This document shows positions 1 to 6,533 of a stretch of DNA of 13,420 bases, one piece after another; position 1 is the stretch's first letter, and each line of letters opens with the position of its first letter. The notes beneath the pieces are model-generated. The model saw only the letters and a program-made list of their open reading frames with translations. It did no database searches and was not told the origin of the DNA. The stretch is from Candidatus Methanoperedens sp. (lineage in GTDB: Archaea > Halobacteriota > Methanosarcinia > Methanosarcinales > Methanoperedenaceae), in the NCBI GenBank assembly GCA_026552835.1, contig JAPMTY010000107.1, positions 1 to 13,420 on the forward strand. Reading direction: 5' to 3'. A program made the translations under genes and the position numbers.

Positions 1-7
1 AAAAAAA
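1..7 (-). terminator. Possible T-tract terminator of the thermosome gene
   Basis: Seven A residues at the window edge read as seven T on the minus strand, about 87 bases after the thermosome stop codon. Archaeal terminators are commonly plain T tracts without a strong hairpin. The tract may continue outside the window. Positions 8-93 hold no gene I can support. Confidence 0.35.
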
Positions 8-93
8 TCAGCTTTTCAATTCATGCAACTCATACTAACACCAAACCTCATTGAGTTATTATGTGTTATTTTAAGCTTTATTCTATTTTAATG

Positions 94-1737
94 TTAGTCT
101 TCTCCAACATCAGGGGCCTGGATACCATCATAAAAGTCCGCCGTATGTTCGGGTTTGACATCCATCATGCCTGTTTCCTTTGCCATCAGGATATCGTTAA
201 TGCGAAGAATCATTATTGCGGCATCTGTCGCAGATTTGATTTCCTGTGTCTTCACGCGGAGCGGCTCAACTACTCCCAGTTCAAGCATGTCCTCTGCCTT
301 GCCGGTGAATACATTTAACCCGGCAGTTTTCGCGCCTTTATTATGCTTGTTCCTGAGGTCAACGATGATATCGATTGCATCAAGACCTGCATTTTCGGCT
401 ATACCTTTGGGTATTTCCTCAAGCGCATCAGCATAAGCCATTATTGCAAGCTGTTCCCTTCCCCCATATGTGTTTGCGTACTTCCTGAGCCTTGTTGCAA
501 GTTCGATTTCAGGCGAACCGCCGCCGGCTACAATCTTGCCGTCTTCGATTACCACGCCGACCACACGCAGCGCATCATCAAGCGCCCGCTCGATTTCATC
601 AGCCACATGTTCCGCGCCGCTGTAAATGAGAATGGATACGGCTTTGGGATTGTCGCATCCTTCGATATAGACCATCTTATAATTGCCAACGCCGCGCTCT
701 TCGACAAGTGCAGCTTTTCCGAGGTCTGTCTCTTCGACACCGTCCACTTTCGAGACAATGCGTGCCCCGGTTGCCTTTACTAATTTCTTGATTTCATCTT
801 CGCTGCATCTTCGCACTGCAAAAATACCTTTCTTTTTAAGGTAATGCATTCCTATATCATCGATGCCTTTTTCTGTGAATACGACATTGGCGCCGCTTCT
901 TGCAAGCGCTTCTACTCTTTCTTCAACAAGTTTGCTTTCTTCAAGCCTTGCTTCCGAGAGGAGTTCGGGGGATGAAATTTTAAGAGTTGACTTGACCTGT
1001 GTTTTTTCAACCTCGATTCCGGTATCAAGGATGGCTATTCTTGCGTTCTCGACTTTCTTGGGCATATTTTTATGCGCTCTTGCCTTATCGATAACAAGCC
1101 CGTGAACGAATTTTGTATCTTTTATGCTTCCACCGCGCTGGTGGATGATATTGATGTTCTCCTTCACATTCACTTTGCCGCCTTCTTTAATCGACTTGGC
1201 GGTCTGTACGCATAACTGGACAAGTGAATCAAGGGCAAGGTCTGCGCTTTTTCCTGTAAGGGCGGTTCTTGCGATATTTTCAAGGACATCATCCGAGGCG
1301 TCAATAGCGAGTTCATCAAGAATTTCTATTGCCTTTTCGGCTGCAAGACTGTAACCTCTCGTAATGGTCGTGGGATGAACGCCCTGCTCAACAAGGGCAT
1401 GCGCTTTGCTCAAAAGTTCTCCTGAAAGTACGACTGCGCTTGTGGTCCCGTCGCCGGCTTTATCTTCCTGTGTCCTGGCGACTTCAACCATCATTTTGGC
1501 TGCCGGGTGCTTTATATCCATTTGACGTAAAATCGTTGCGCCGTCATTGGTAATTACCACATCGCCGATCTGATTTACAAGCATTTTGTCCATGCCTTTC
1601 GGGCCAAGTGTAGTCCTGACCGCATCGGCTACGGCTTTTGCTGCCGTGATATTGAATCCGAGGGCGTCTCTCCCCTGGGTTCTTGTTTTGTCTTTGTCGA
1701 GTATGATAATAGGCTGTCCGCTTAATTGTCCTGCCAT
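94..1737 (-). CDS. thsA: Thermosome subunit (group II chaperonin)
   Basis: This is a subunit of the archaeal double-ring cytosolic chaperonin that folds proteins in an ATP-driven cycle with a built-in lid. At 547 residues it has the usual family length. Visible ATPase elements are LGPKGMDKM (residues 44-52), NDGATIL (64-70, with D65) and GDGTTS (95-100, with D96). The substrate-binding apical domain occupies the middle, and GGGSPE in the C-terminal third is the conserved GGG element of the equatorial domain. The ATG start is preceded by a strong GGAGGT ribosome binding site and a TATA box, so it is transcribed alone. The C-terminus ends in DVGED without the Gly-Met rich tail seen in many thermosome subunits, which could mean that another paralogue carries it. 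The family is certain; the exact paralogue letter is not. Confidence 0.97.
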   Translation of the reverse strand: MAGQLSGQPIIILDKDKTRTQGRDALGFNITAAKAVADAVRTTLGPKGMDKMLVNQIGDVVITNDGATILRQMDIKHPAAKMMVEVARTQEDKAGDGTTSAVVLSGELLSKAHALVEQGVHPTTITRGYSLAAEKAIEILDELAIDASDDVLENIARTALTGKSADLALDSLVQLCVQTAKSIKEGGKVNVKENINIIHQRGGSIKDTKFVHGLVIDKARAHKNMPKKVENARIAILDTGIEVEKTQVKSTLKISSPELLSEARLEESKLVEERVEALARSGANVVFTEKGIDDIGMHYLKKKGIFAVRRCSEDEIKKLVKATGARIVSKVDGVEETDLGKAALVEERGVGNYKMVYIEGCDNPKAVSILIYSGAEHVADEIERALDDALRVVGVVIEDGKIVAGGGSPEIELATRLRKYANTYGGREQLAIMAYADALEEIPKGIAENAGLDAIDIIVDLRNKHNKGAKTAGLNVFTGKAEDMLELGVVEPLRVKTQEIKSATDAAIMILRINDILMAKETGMMDVKPEHTADFYDGIQAPDVGED

Positions 1738-1744
1738 AATAAAT

Positions 1745-1750
1745 ACCTCC
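1745..1750 (-). promoter_or_regulatory. Strong ribosome binding site of thermosome gene
   Basis: The minus strand reads GGAGGT seven bases before the thermosome ATG. This is a near-perfect anti-16S match and fixes the start codon. Confidence 0.7.
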
Positions 1751-1780
1751 GAATGAGATGATTCTAAGTGTTTGTGGTTC

Positions 1781-1790
1781 TATAAATAAT
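1781..1790 (-). promoter_or_regulatory. TATA box of the thermosome promoter
   Basis: The minus strand reads ATTATTTATA here. Placing transcription start about 26 bases downstream (near 1758) gives a leader of about 21 bases that just contains the GGAGGT site. An 8-base palindrome AGAATTCT at 1797-1804 lies directly upstream of the box and could be a regulator contact, though palindromes this short are common by chance. Confidence 0.5.
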
Positions 1791-1852
1791 TTTGTGAGAA
1801 TTCTACAGATTATTGACGTTCTTTGCGACTTTGATTTGAATGCTTAAAAATA

Positions 1853-1939
1853 TGGCGCCGAGGGGGGGAATTGAACTCCCGAGGGGCAAAGCCCCACAAG
1901 CTTTCCAGGCTTGCGCCTTAGCCGCTAGACTACCTCGGC
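1853..1939 (-). tRNA. tRNA-Ser (anticodon GGA), CCA encoded
   Basis: On the minus strand the gene folds as a class II tRNA. The acceptor stem is GCCGAGG/CCTCGGC with discriminator G and an encoded CCA at 1855-1853. The anticodon stem is CAAGC/GCTTG around loop CTGGAAA, giving anticodon GGA at 1904-1906. The long variable arm has stem GGGGC/GCCCC with a TTT loop, as expected for serine tRNA. The T arm GGGAG-TTCAATT-CCCCC contains an A52-C62 mismatch, which is unusual. The gene sits 29 bases after cbf5 on the same strand. I see no TATA box at the right distance, so it may be processed from the cbf5 operon transcript. Confidence 0.95.
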
Positions 1940-1968
1940 ACGCGCCTTCATAATATACATTATGATTC

Positions 1969-2961
1969 TTATGCTTTTGCTTTCCATCCCTTTGGATAAG
2001 TGCCGACTTCCATAAGCACGCGGTCTGTGTCTACTACAATACCCGTAGCAGCCCTCAATATTTCATTGGACTTCATCTGCGCCCTGCCAAAAGACACAGA
2101 TTCGCCTTTTAATGTAAAAATAGCAACAAGGTCTCCCCTTTCTATCCCGGTTTCAACCGTCAGCACACCCGGGGCTGCAAGACCCGCGCCGTGGCAAATC
2201 GCATCCACTGCATTATCACGAATAACTATTTCAGGAAGATGGGAAAGACCGAATTCCATAGGACTTATAACCTTTCGCAACTGCTCCTCATTCCCGCTCT
2301 CCTGCCATTCGACATACGCATCCCTGAGGTCCTGGAGCGTCACCAGCTTCTCATCCTCCCGGAAAGGACCGCTCTTTGTGCGCCTGAGTTCCTGCATGTG
2401 CGCTCCAGTGCCAAGCGCCATTCCCATGTCATGGCACAATTTACGGATATACGTCCCTGCTTCACATCCGACCTTAAAAAGGACATTGTTGTCTTCGATT
2501 TCAAGAAGTTCAAGATAATAAATCGTTCTCAACCTGGTTTCACGTTTTACAGCAGATTTGATAGAAGGCTTCTGGAATATTTCACCTGTAAAGTCGCTGA
2601 ATATGCTTTTTATTGTCTTTTCTGGCATTGCGGTATGTAGTTTCATGAGACAGACGTATTCTTTCCCCGCTGTGAGAAGTGCATCCACCGCTCTTGTCGA
2701 CTCGCCAAGCATAATCGGAAGAAGCCCTGTAACATTCGGATCAAGCGTGCCGCTATGCCCTGCTTTATCCAGATTCAGGATTTTTTTGACCCATGAGGTC
2801 ACTTCATGGCTTGTGGGGCCTGCTGGCTTATCAATGTTAACCACACCTTTCCTGATATATTCTTCCAGGGGACGCTCTTCCGGTTTTTTACCGTGCTTCC
2901 CGTCGGTCACGTCTTCGGATTTTACAAGTATTTCTCTTTTTTTCTCTGAAGGCAGAATCAT
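1969..2961 (-). CDS. cbf5: Cbf5, H/ACA RNP pseudouridine synthase (TruB family)
   Basis: Cbf5 is the catalytic subunit of archaeal H/ACA ribonucleoproteins, which convert guide-selected uridines of rRNA to pseudouridine; it can also make tRNA Psi55. The 330-residue protein begins with the archaeal extension (LPSEKKREILVK, then PEERPLEEY). It continues with VNIDKPAGPTSHEV and the catalytic motif GHSGTLDP, whose aspartate is D74. A C-terminal PUA domain (about 248-325) binds the ACA box and tRNA CCA end. The ATG overlaps the cmk stop codon in an ATGA, showing translational coupling. It is the last protein gene of the adk operon and is followed by tRNA-Ser. Its Nop10, Gar1 and L7Ae partners are not in the window. 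Confidence 0.96.
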   Translation of the reverse strand: MILPSEKKREILVKSEDVTDGKHGKKPEERPLEEYIRKGVVNIDKPAGPTSHEVTSWVKKILNLDKAGHSGTLDPNVTGLLPIMLGESTRAVDALLTAGKEYVCLMKLHTAMPEKTIKSIFSDFTGEIFQKPSIKSAVKRETRLRTIYYLELLEIEDNNVLFKVGCEAGTYIRKLCHDMGMALGTGAHMQELRRTKSGPFREDEKLVTLQDLRDAYVEWQESGNEEQLRKVISPMEFGLSHLPEIVIRDNAVDAICHGAGLAAPGVLTVETGIERGDLVAIFTLKGESVSFGRAQMKSNEILRAATGIVVDTDRVLMEVGTYPKGWKAKA

Positions 2962-3479
2962 TTTAAAAACCCAACCGCATTTATCGCTATTTCACTTATC
3001 TCTTCAGGGCTCCACTTACTGGAATCTATAACCAGGTCATACACCGAAAGGTCACTGATATCTATATCATAATAATTGATGTATCTTTCTCTTTCGCACT
3101 GCTCTCTCTCTTTTGTCTCTGCCATTGCTTTTTCCACTGATTTGCTTTCGCGGCGCGCGATGCGCTCCGCCCTTATTTCAAGAGGGGCTTTGAGCCAGAC
3201 CTTAAGATTTGCATCCACAAGAAAACCGGAAAGACGTCCCTCAAGGATGATATTGTCCCTTTCCCTTGCTATTTTTTTTTGCATTTCATCTATTTCCAGG
3301 TCTATATCCCTGTTGCATTTTGCAAGCAAACCGAATTCCGAAAGACCCATGCACCGATTTTGCGCGCATTTCCTGAAAACGTCTCCCATGGAGACAAGTT
3401 CCATGCCAAGTCTAGCTGATAATATTTTGGAGAAGGTGCTTTTCCCGCTTCCGGGAGGACCGCTGATTGTTATTATCAA
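2958..3479 (-). CDS. cmk: Cytidylate kinase (archaeal short type)
   Basis: This enzyme phosphorylates CMP and dCMP with ATP in the cytosol. I choose the TTG start at 3479, giving 173 residues that begin (M)IITISGPPGSGKST, the usual N-terminus of archaeal Cmk with the P-loop at residues 7-15. The longer frame back to GTG at 3536 adds 19 residues and would overlap the upstream insertase gene by 61 bases, with no family support. With TTG the start overlaps that gene's TGA stop (TTGA), and a weak AGGCGG lies just upstream, so translation is probably coupled. Later features include EGRLSGFL and an Arg-rich LID segment (RIARRES). The stop overlaps the cbf5 ATG by four bases. The family is clear; the start is a judgement. 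Confidence 0.9.
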   Translation of the reverse strand: MIITISGPPGSGKSTFSKILSARLGMELVSMGDVFRKCAQNRCMGLSEFGLLAKCNRDIDLEIDEMQKKIARERDNIILEGRLSGFLVDANLKVWLKAPLEIRAERIARRESKSVEKAMAETKEREQCERERYINYYDIDISDLSVYDLVIDSSKWSPEEISEIAINAVGFLK

Positions 3480-4075
3480 TTCATACCGCCTATGTTCAAT
3501 GCTTTCCTGGTCATCTGGCTTACAGGTATTGAACACAGGAAATACCAGAATAACCAGTATTGGAAAGGTCCGAGAAGTGTGTCGGTTAATTTTTGCTGAC
3601 CCCAGAAGGGGAAATACATAGTTGCATTAGGATGTAAACCGATCTCAAGATAAACCCAGAAAAAGAGAGGGATTGAAATGATACTTATATAGAGCATGGG
3701 TTTGAACTGCTGCTTCATCATATCCATCTGGTCTCCCATCATGTCGGCCTGCTGCTCCTGTAATTTTTTGATTTTCGATGCATTGTTCGATAACTGCGCC
3801 TGCTTGAATTCTGCCTGCAGGTTCTTCATCCGTTCCTGGACACGTTTCATCAATTCCCAATCCATGGTATATTTCTGGATAAGGGAGGCATAAAGTCCAG
3901 TAATAGCCGCAAGAACGAAAATTATCATATGCAAAGGAAGCCCTCCCAACAATGGTTTCAGGATTATGTTCATCAGGTTGCCTATTACACCCCTCATTCC
4001 GGGAAACGCAATAATACCAAACATCAAAAAGATACCAAGGAACAACGCGAGCTTACTTAATGTTTTTTTAATCAT
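3476..4075 (-). CDS. EMC3/TMCO1-like membrane protein insertase (DUF106)
   Basis: This 199-residue protein belongs to the archaeal DUF106 group of the Oxa1/YidC/Get1/EMC3 superfamily, which inserts membrane proteins co-translationally. Hydrophobic segments lie at about 7-24, 47-66, 127-147 and 168-190. A charged, Gln/Met-rich coiled-coil-like segment (about 72-122, rich in MKNLQ, KKLQEQQ and MMKQQ) separates the second and third, as in the cytosolic hairpin of this family. It sits between adk and cmk, the conserved position of the gene in many Euryarchaeota near secY. Its ATG overlaps the adk stop codon in an ATGA. Membership is well supported by topology, length and context; the insertase role is from family knowledge. 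Confidence 0.88.
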   Translation of the reverse strand: MIKKTLSKLALFLGIFLMFGIIAFPGMRGVIGNLMNIILKPLLGGLPLHMIIFVLAAITGLYASLIQKYTMDWELMKRVQERMKNLQAEFKQAQLSNNASKIKKLQEQQADMMGDQMDMMKQQFKPMLYISIISIPLFFWVYLEIGLHPNATMYFPFWGQQKLTDTLLGPFQYWLFWYFLCSIPVSQMTRKALNIGGMN

Positions 4076-4725
4076 ATTTTTCCAATTTCCTCCAATTCTC
4101 TTTTTATATCCTCGAATATCTGTGAAATTTCCCTGCTTCCATCAATTGTTCGTAATAATTTTTTCTTATTATAATAATTTATCAGCGGCTGCGTTTGTTT
4201 CTTATATACATTTAACCTGTTTCTTATAGCTTCGGGTTTGTCATCTTCGCGCTGATATAATTTCCCTTTGCATGCATTGCATATATCCTCGATCTGCGGG
4301 CGATTGAAAATAATATGATAACTTGTACCGCATTTGCACATTCTTCGTCCTGAGAGACGCTCTATCAGTTCCTCATCATTCACTGAAATATTCAGGACAA
4401 CATCCACTTTTTTGCCCGATTCTGTTAAAATCATCTGGAGCGCATCGGCCTGGGGTATGGTTCTTGGATAGCCGTCCAGAAGGAACCCTGATGAGCAGTC
4501 ATTTTTCGATAACCTGTCTTTTATAATGGTTATTAAAAGCTCATCCGGGACGAGCTCGCCTCTTGACATATAGGATTTGGCTTTTAAACCGAGGCTTGTG
4601 TTATTATTAATATTCTCACGCAATATGTCGCCTGTAGAAATGTGCGGCAGCGAATAATACTCTGATATTTTCTTAGCCTGCGTGCCTTTTCCCGCGCCTG
4701 GGGGACCGAGTAAAATGATGTTCAT
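4072..4725 (-). CDS. adk: Adenylate kinase, long form with cysteine LID
   Basis: Adk interconverts AMP and ATP with two ADP in the cytosol. I choose the ATG at 4725 (217 residues, MNIILLGPPGAGKGT). The in-frame TTG nine bases upstream lies before or at the predicted transcription start near 4732. Motifs are the P-loop (residues 7-15), DGYPRT (85-90) and a LID domain with four cysteines at about 130, 132, 149 and 152. The first LID pair is spaced C-x-C, where zinc-type Adks normally have C-x2-C, so one residue seems missing from the knuckle. This is the long bacterial-style Adk also found in Methanosarcina relatives, not the short archaeal type. It is the first gene of the operon. Confidence 0.95.
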   Translation of the reverse strand: MNIILLGPPGAGKGTQAKKISEYYSLPHISTGDILRENINNNTSLGLKAKSYMSRGELVPDELLITIIKDRLSKNDCSSGFLLDGYPRTIPQADALQMILTESGKKVDVVLNISVNDEELIERLSGRRMCKCGTSYHIIFNRPQIEDICNACKGKLYQREDDKPEAIRNRLNVYKKQTQPLINYYNKKKLLRTIDGSREISQIFEDIKRELEEIGKI

Positions 4726-4753
4726 CAAAATCAAATCCCGTAATGGCGATGTG

Positions 4754-4762
4754 TATATTAAA
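4754..4762 (-). promoter_or_regulatory. TATA box of the adk operon
   Basis: The minus strand reads TTTAATATA. A start about 26 bases downstream falls near 4732, seven bases before the chosen adk ATG. This makes a very short leader and argues against the upstream TTG start. Confidence 0.5.
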
Positions 4763-4830
4763 GCTTATTCAAAATTTTCGAGGTCTTTTCATCAAAGGTA
4801 TGCAGGAATTCCCCGATATTTCAGGTTAAA

Positions 4831-5049
4831 TTAGTCAAGTAATTTCCTGCCTTTGGTAAAGCCAAGTATAAAAGTCGATACGATTACCAGTATTATTATT
4901 ACTAAAGATATGTAAATAGTGGTGACCCGTTCCAGATTTTTAAATATCAGGTTGGATAGAAGATCTGCAATCCAGATTCCAATTATAAGTCCGAAGAAGC
5001 CAAACAGAACCGCATAGGCAGTGTTTTTAAGCATTTCTGATAATTTCAT
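4831..5049 (-). CDS. Small two-helix membrane protein, unknown function
   Basis: I do not recognise this 72-residue protein. It has two predicted membrane helices, about 10-30 (AYAVLFGFFGLIIGIWIADL) and 43-64, joined by a short polar loop (NLIFKNLERVT). It ends in a basic tail (KGRKLLD), which suggests both termini are cytosolic by the positive-inside rule. The ATG has no good ribosome binding site, but a TATA box about 36 bases upstream implies a leader of about ten bases. It lies between tRNA-Arg and the adk operon on the same strand. The clean helices and matching promoter support a real gene. Confidence 0.7.
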   Translation of the reverse strand: MKLSEMLKNTAYAVLFGFFGLIIGIWIADLLSNLIFKNLERVTTIYISLVIIILVIVSTFILGFTKGRKLLD

Positions 5050-5079
5050 AATATTTTGTATGTAAGGGTATTTTCGGTA

Positions 5080-5090
5080 TTAAATATATC
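5080..5090 (-). promoter_or_regulatory. TATA box for the 72-residue membrane protein gene
   Basis: The minus strand reads GATATATTTAA. The expected start site near 5059 lies about ten bases before the ATG at 5049. Confidence 0.45.
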
Positions 5091-5106
5091 GAAGGGTTTT
5101 ATTAAG

Positions 5107-5178
5107 CGCCCCGACTGGGACTTGAACCCAGGTCTTAAGATCCGCAATCTCAAAGGATATCCGCTACCCCATCGGGGC
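5107..5178 (-). tRNA. tRNA-Arg (anticodon GCG), no encoded CCA
   Basis: The minus strand folds into a full cloverleaf. The acceptor is GCCCCGA/TCGGGGC with discriminator G. The D stem is GGGT/ATCC, the anticodon stem TGAGA/TCTTA around TTGCGGA, and the T arm CTGGG-TTCAAGT-CCCAG. The anticodon GCG (5143-5145) reads the arginine codons CGC and CGU. Unlike tRNA-Ser in this window, CCA is not encoded, so it must be added by CCA transferase. A TATA box at 5202-5210 is correctly placed for a start about two bases before the mature 5' end. Confidence 0.96.
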
Positions 5179-5201
5179 TCTGGCTCAACATGCATCTGTT
5201 A

Positions 5202-5210
5202 CATATTAAA
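5202..5210 (-). promoter_or_regulatory. TATA box of tRNA-Arg, overlapping the ogt stop codon
   Basis: The minus strand reads TTTAATATG. Its centre is about 26 bases before position 5180, two bases upstream of the tRNA. The box includes the TAA stop of ogt (5206-5208), so the repair gene and tRNA promoter share sequence. Confidence 0.55.
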
Positions 5211-5667
5211 GGTTATTGGCTTTTGATTTTTCAAGTTCCAGCAATCTGGTTTTAATACCAATGCCTGCTGAATACCCGCCAATCCCGTTTTTTGCCACTA
5301 CCCTGTGGCATGGAATAATAATAGGGATTGGGTTTCTTGCAAGCGCCCCGCCTACTGCGCGAACGGCTGCCGTGTCTATATTCCTTGCAAGTTCGGAATA
5401 TGTTATTGTTGTTCCATATTTGATTTTTCTTGTCTCGTTTAGCACTTTCCGGGTAAAAGGCGATTGAGAGGATAAATCGACCTCAAATGAAAAATCTATT
5501 TTCTCACCTTCAAAATACCGGACTAATTCAAAAGTGGCTTCATGCGTCGTTTTTTCTTTCAGGTTGCCTGACCTTGTAAATCTGATAGAGCGCAGTTTTG
5601 TATTATATTCTATTTCGATATAACAATCAAGCAAACGCGAAAAAATAATATCAATTGATTCCGACAT
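5206..5667 (-). CDS. ogt: O6-methylguanine-DNA methyltransferase
   Basis: This suicide repair protein moves the methyl group of O6-methylguanine in DNA to its own cysteine. The 153-residue protein carries the signature IPCHRVVA with acceptor C120. It also has the conserved Tyr region TITYSELA (Y90), the arginine-finger helix RAVGGALARNP (R103), and the following GGYSAGIGIKTRLLELE. The N-terminal half is the usual less conserved domain. The ATG at 5667 is the only start in a frame that is otherwise open upstream; AGGA lies nine bases before it. A TATA-like GTTAAAAAGC at 5747-5756 would give a leader of about 58 bases. It is divergent from the next gene. Confidence 0.95.
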   Translation of the reverse strand: MSESIDIIFSRLLDCYIEIEYNTKLRSIRFTRSGNLKEKTTHEATFELVRYFEGEKIDFSFEVDLSSQSPFTRKVLNETRKIKYGTTITYSELARNIDTAAVRAVGGALARNPIPIIIPCHRVVAKNGIGGYSAGIGIKTRLLELEKSKANNL

Positions 5668-5774
5668 TGTTGAGTCCTGATTTAGTGATGCCTCCTCATA
5701 GCTTTTGCTTCTGATTAATCCTTTCAGTTTTGAATATCAACACAATGCTTTTTAACCGAGACGGAGAATTGATA

Positions 5775-5822
5775 AGTTACGAAAGTTAAGGCTAAACAGC
5801 GTAATAGCTTTCAGTAGTAACT
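5775..5822 (+). repeat. Interrupted inverted repeat in a divergent intergenic region
   Basis: AGTTAC (5775-5780) pairs with GTAACT (5817-5822). Inside it GAAA (5781-5784) pairs with TTTC (5809-5812), and GCTA (5791-5794) pairs with TAGC (5805-5808). This gives about 14 pairs with two one-sided bulges and a ten-base loop. It could be an RNA hairpin in the leader of the downstream membrane protein gene or a regulator site. The rest of 5668-5849 shows only the promoter-like box for ogt. Confidence 0.4.
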
Positions 5823-5849
5823 CAAAAATTCGATTGTAAGGTTGTATGT

Positions 5850-6344
5850 ATGATTAATTCATTCTTGGAACTACCAGGTTTAGGGTACTTATTTTTGTTT
5901 GTGACTTTATTCATTGTCGTAGCAATCAAGATTATAATAAAAAATAAAAAAATTGGTCGTATCTTAGCATGGGTTGGAGGACTTTATGGTATTGCGATGG
6001 GACTGTACAGTGCCTTTGGTCCCACAGGTGAATATCAAGGAACCACTTGCTATTCTAATGGAACATGTTTTTCAAGCTCAGGCTATACGACAATGGTACA
6101 AGTAGAGGGATTTACATCTGCGATTGCCGTCGCAGTTATTGCTTTATTGCTCTTTGGTGGGTCAATAGTTCTGTTAAGAAAGATGAAATTGGGTCTTATG
6201 GCAGGCTTATTATTAGTTCAGGCAATCATGGAAACAGTGAGCATTCTTAGCTTGGGGATCATCTTTCTTCCTGCAACCATAGTACTAACCGCGGCAACTA
6301 TTCTCTGCTCAAGAGAGGGTAAAGTGAGGAATACAAATGAGTAA
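5850..6344 (+). CDS. Membrane protein with four or five helices, unknown function
   Basis: I do not recognise this 164-residue protein. Hydrophobic segments lie at about 9-30, 35-56 and 88-109, and the long stretch 114-153 could be one or two helices. Between the second and third helix is a polar loop (57-86) with the close cysteine pair C67 and C73 (CYSNGTC), which would face outside if the basic KNKK and LRKMK segments are cytosolic; a disulfide or metal site there is possible. The ATG is preceded by AAGGT about seven bases upstream. A 19-residue ORF overlaps its stop codon. It is divergent from ogt, and its AT-rich, ATT/TTT-rich codons look different from the neighbouring operons. Confidence 0.7.
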   Translation: MINSFLELPGLGYLFLFVTLFIVVAIKIIIKNKKIGRILAWVGGLYGIAMGLYSAFGPTGEYQGTTCYSNGTCFSSSGYTTMVQVEGFTSAIAVAVIALLLFGGSIVLLRKMKLGLMAGLLLVQAIMETVSILSLGIIFLPATIVLTAATILCSREGKVRNTNE

Positions 6345-6396
6345 ATGCCCAGTATGTGTTGCGAATATTAATCCTCAGCGTTCTGAAAGGGTTTAA
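6337..6396 (+). pseudogene. CPVC mini-ORF, possible zinc-ribbon remnant
   Basis: This 19-codon ORF starts with ATG overlapping the previous stop codon (ATGAGTAA), with GTGAGG eight bases upstream. It reads MSKCPVC followed by 12 residues. The CPVC start looks like the first half of a zinc ribbon, but no second cysteine pair follows in any frame I read. It could be an eroded zinc-ribbon gene or a short coupled peptide. Confidence that it is expressed is low. Confidence 0.3.
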
Positions 6397-6414
6397 AAAG
6401 GTGCATAACCCTTT
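6386..6414 (+). terminator. Hairpin downstream of the membrane protein gene
   Basis: AAAGGGTT (6386-6393) and AACCCTTT (6407-6414) form a perfect 8-base stem with a 13-base loop, overlapping the mini-ORF stop. It is placed like a terminator for the plus-strand gene, but no T tract follows it. Confidence 0.35.
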
Positions 6415-6437
6415 GGTTTAAAATAAAACTGTAAGAA

Positions 6438-6452
6438 ACTTGAATTTCAAGT
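6438..6452 (+). promoter_or_regulatory. 15-base palindrome upstream of the TPR gene
   Basis: ACTTGAATTTCAAGT is a perfect palindrome of 7-base arms about a single central base, 82 bases before the TPR gene start. It is a candidate site for a dimeric regulator. Confidence 0.35.
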
Positions 6453-6488
6453 GGAATCGAAAGCTGAATACCATAAATTAATAAAGTT

Positions 6489-6507
6489 AAGTTTTAAAAA
6501 CTTATAA
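6489..6507 (+). promoter_or_regulatory. TPR gene promoter region overlapping a second palindrome
   Basis: AAGTTTTAAAAACTT (6489-6503) is a perfect 7-1-7 palindrome overlapping two TATA-like stretches, TTTTAAAAA (6492-6500) and CTTATAA (6501-6507). Either would start transcription at about 6522-6530, a few bases before the ATG at 6534. No ribosome binding site is seen, so the mRNA is probably leaderless or nearly so. A protein bound to the palindrome would block the TATA box. Confidence 0.4.
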
Positions 6508-6533
6508 CCGATAAATGCAACGAATAGCAAAAA

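Noticed and set aside
155..1354. Plus-strand frames opposite the thermosome gene
   Set aside because: Shadow translations without ribosome binding sites; the minus-strand gene is unambiguous.
2000..3031. Long plus-strand frames (172, 149 and 157 codons) opposite cbf5
   Set aside because: They are antisense to a certain gene, lack start signals and have low-complexity Ser/Pro-rich translations typical of shadow frames.
5682..5699. Five-codon leader ORF (Met-Arg-Arg-His-His) with GGAGG before ogt
   Set aside because: Very short and out of frame with ogt; the GGAGG is too far from the ogt ATG. Nothing beyond chance supports a leader peptide.
5685..5714. GTGATGC followed by CTGA, resembling a C/D box RNA
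   Set aside because: The C box is imperfect, no C' and D' boxes are seen, and the spacing is too short for a normal C/D guide.
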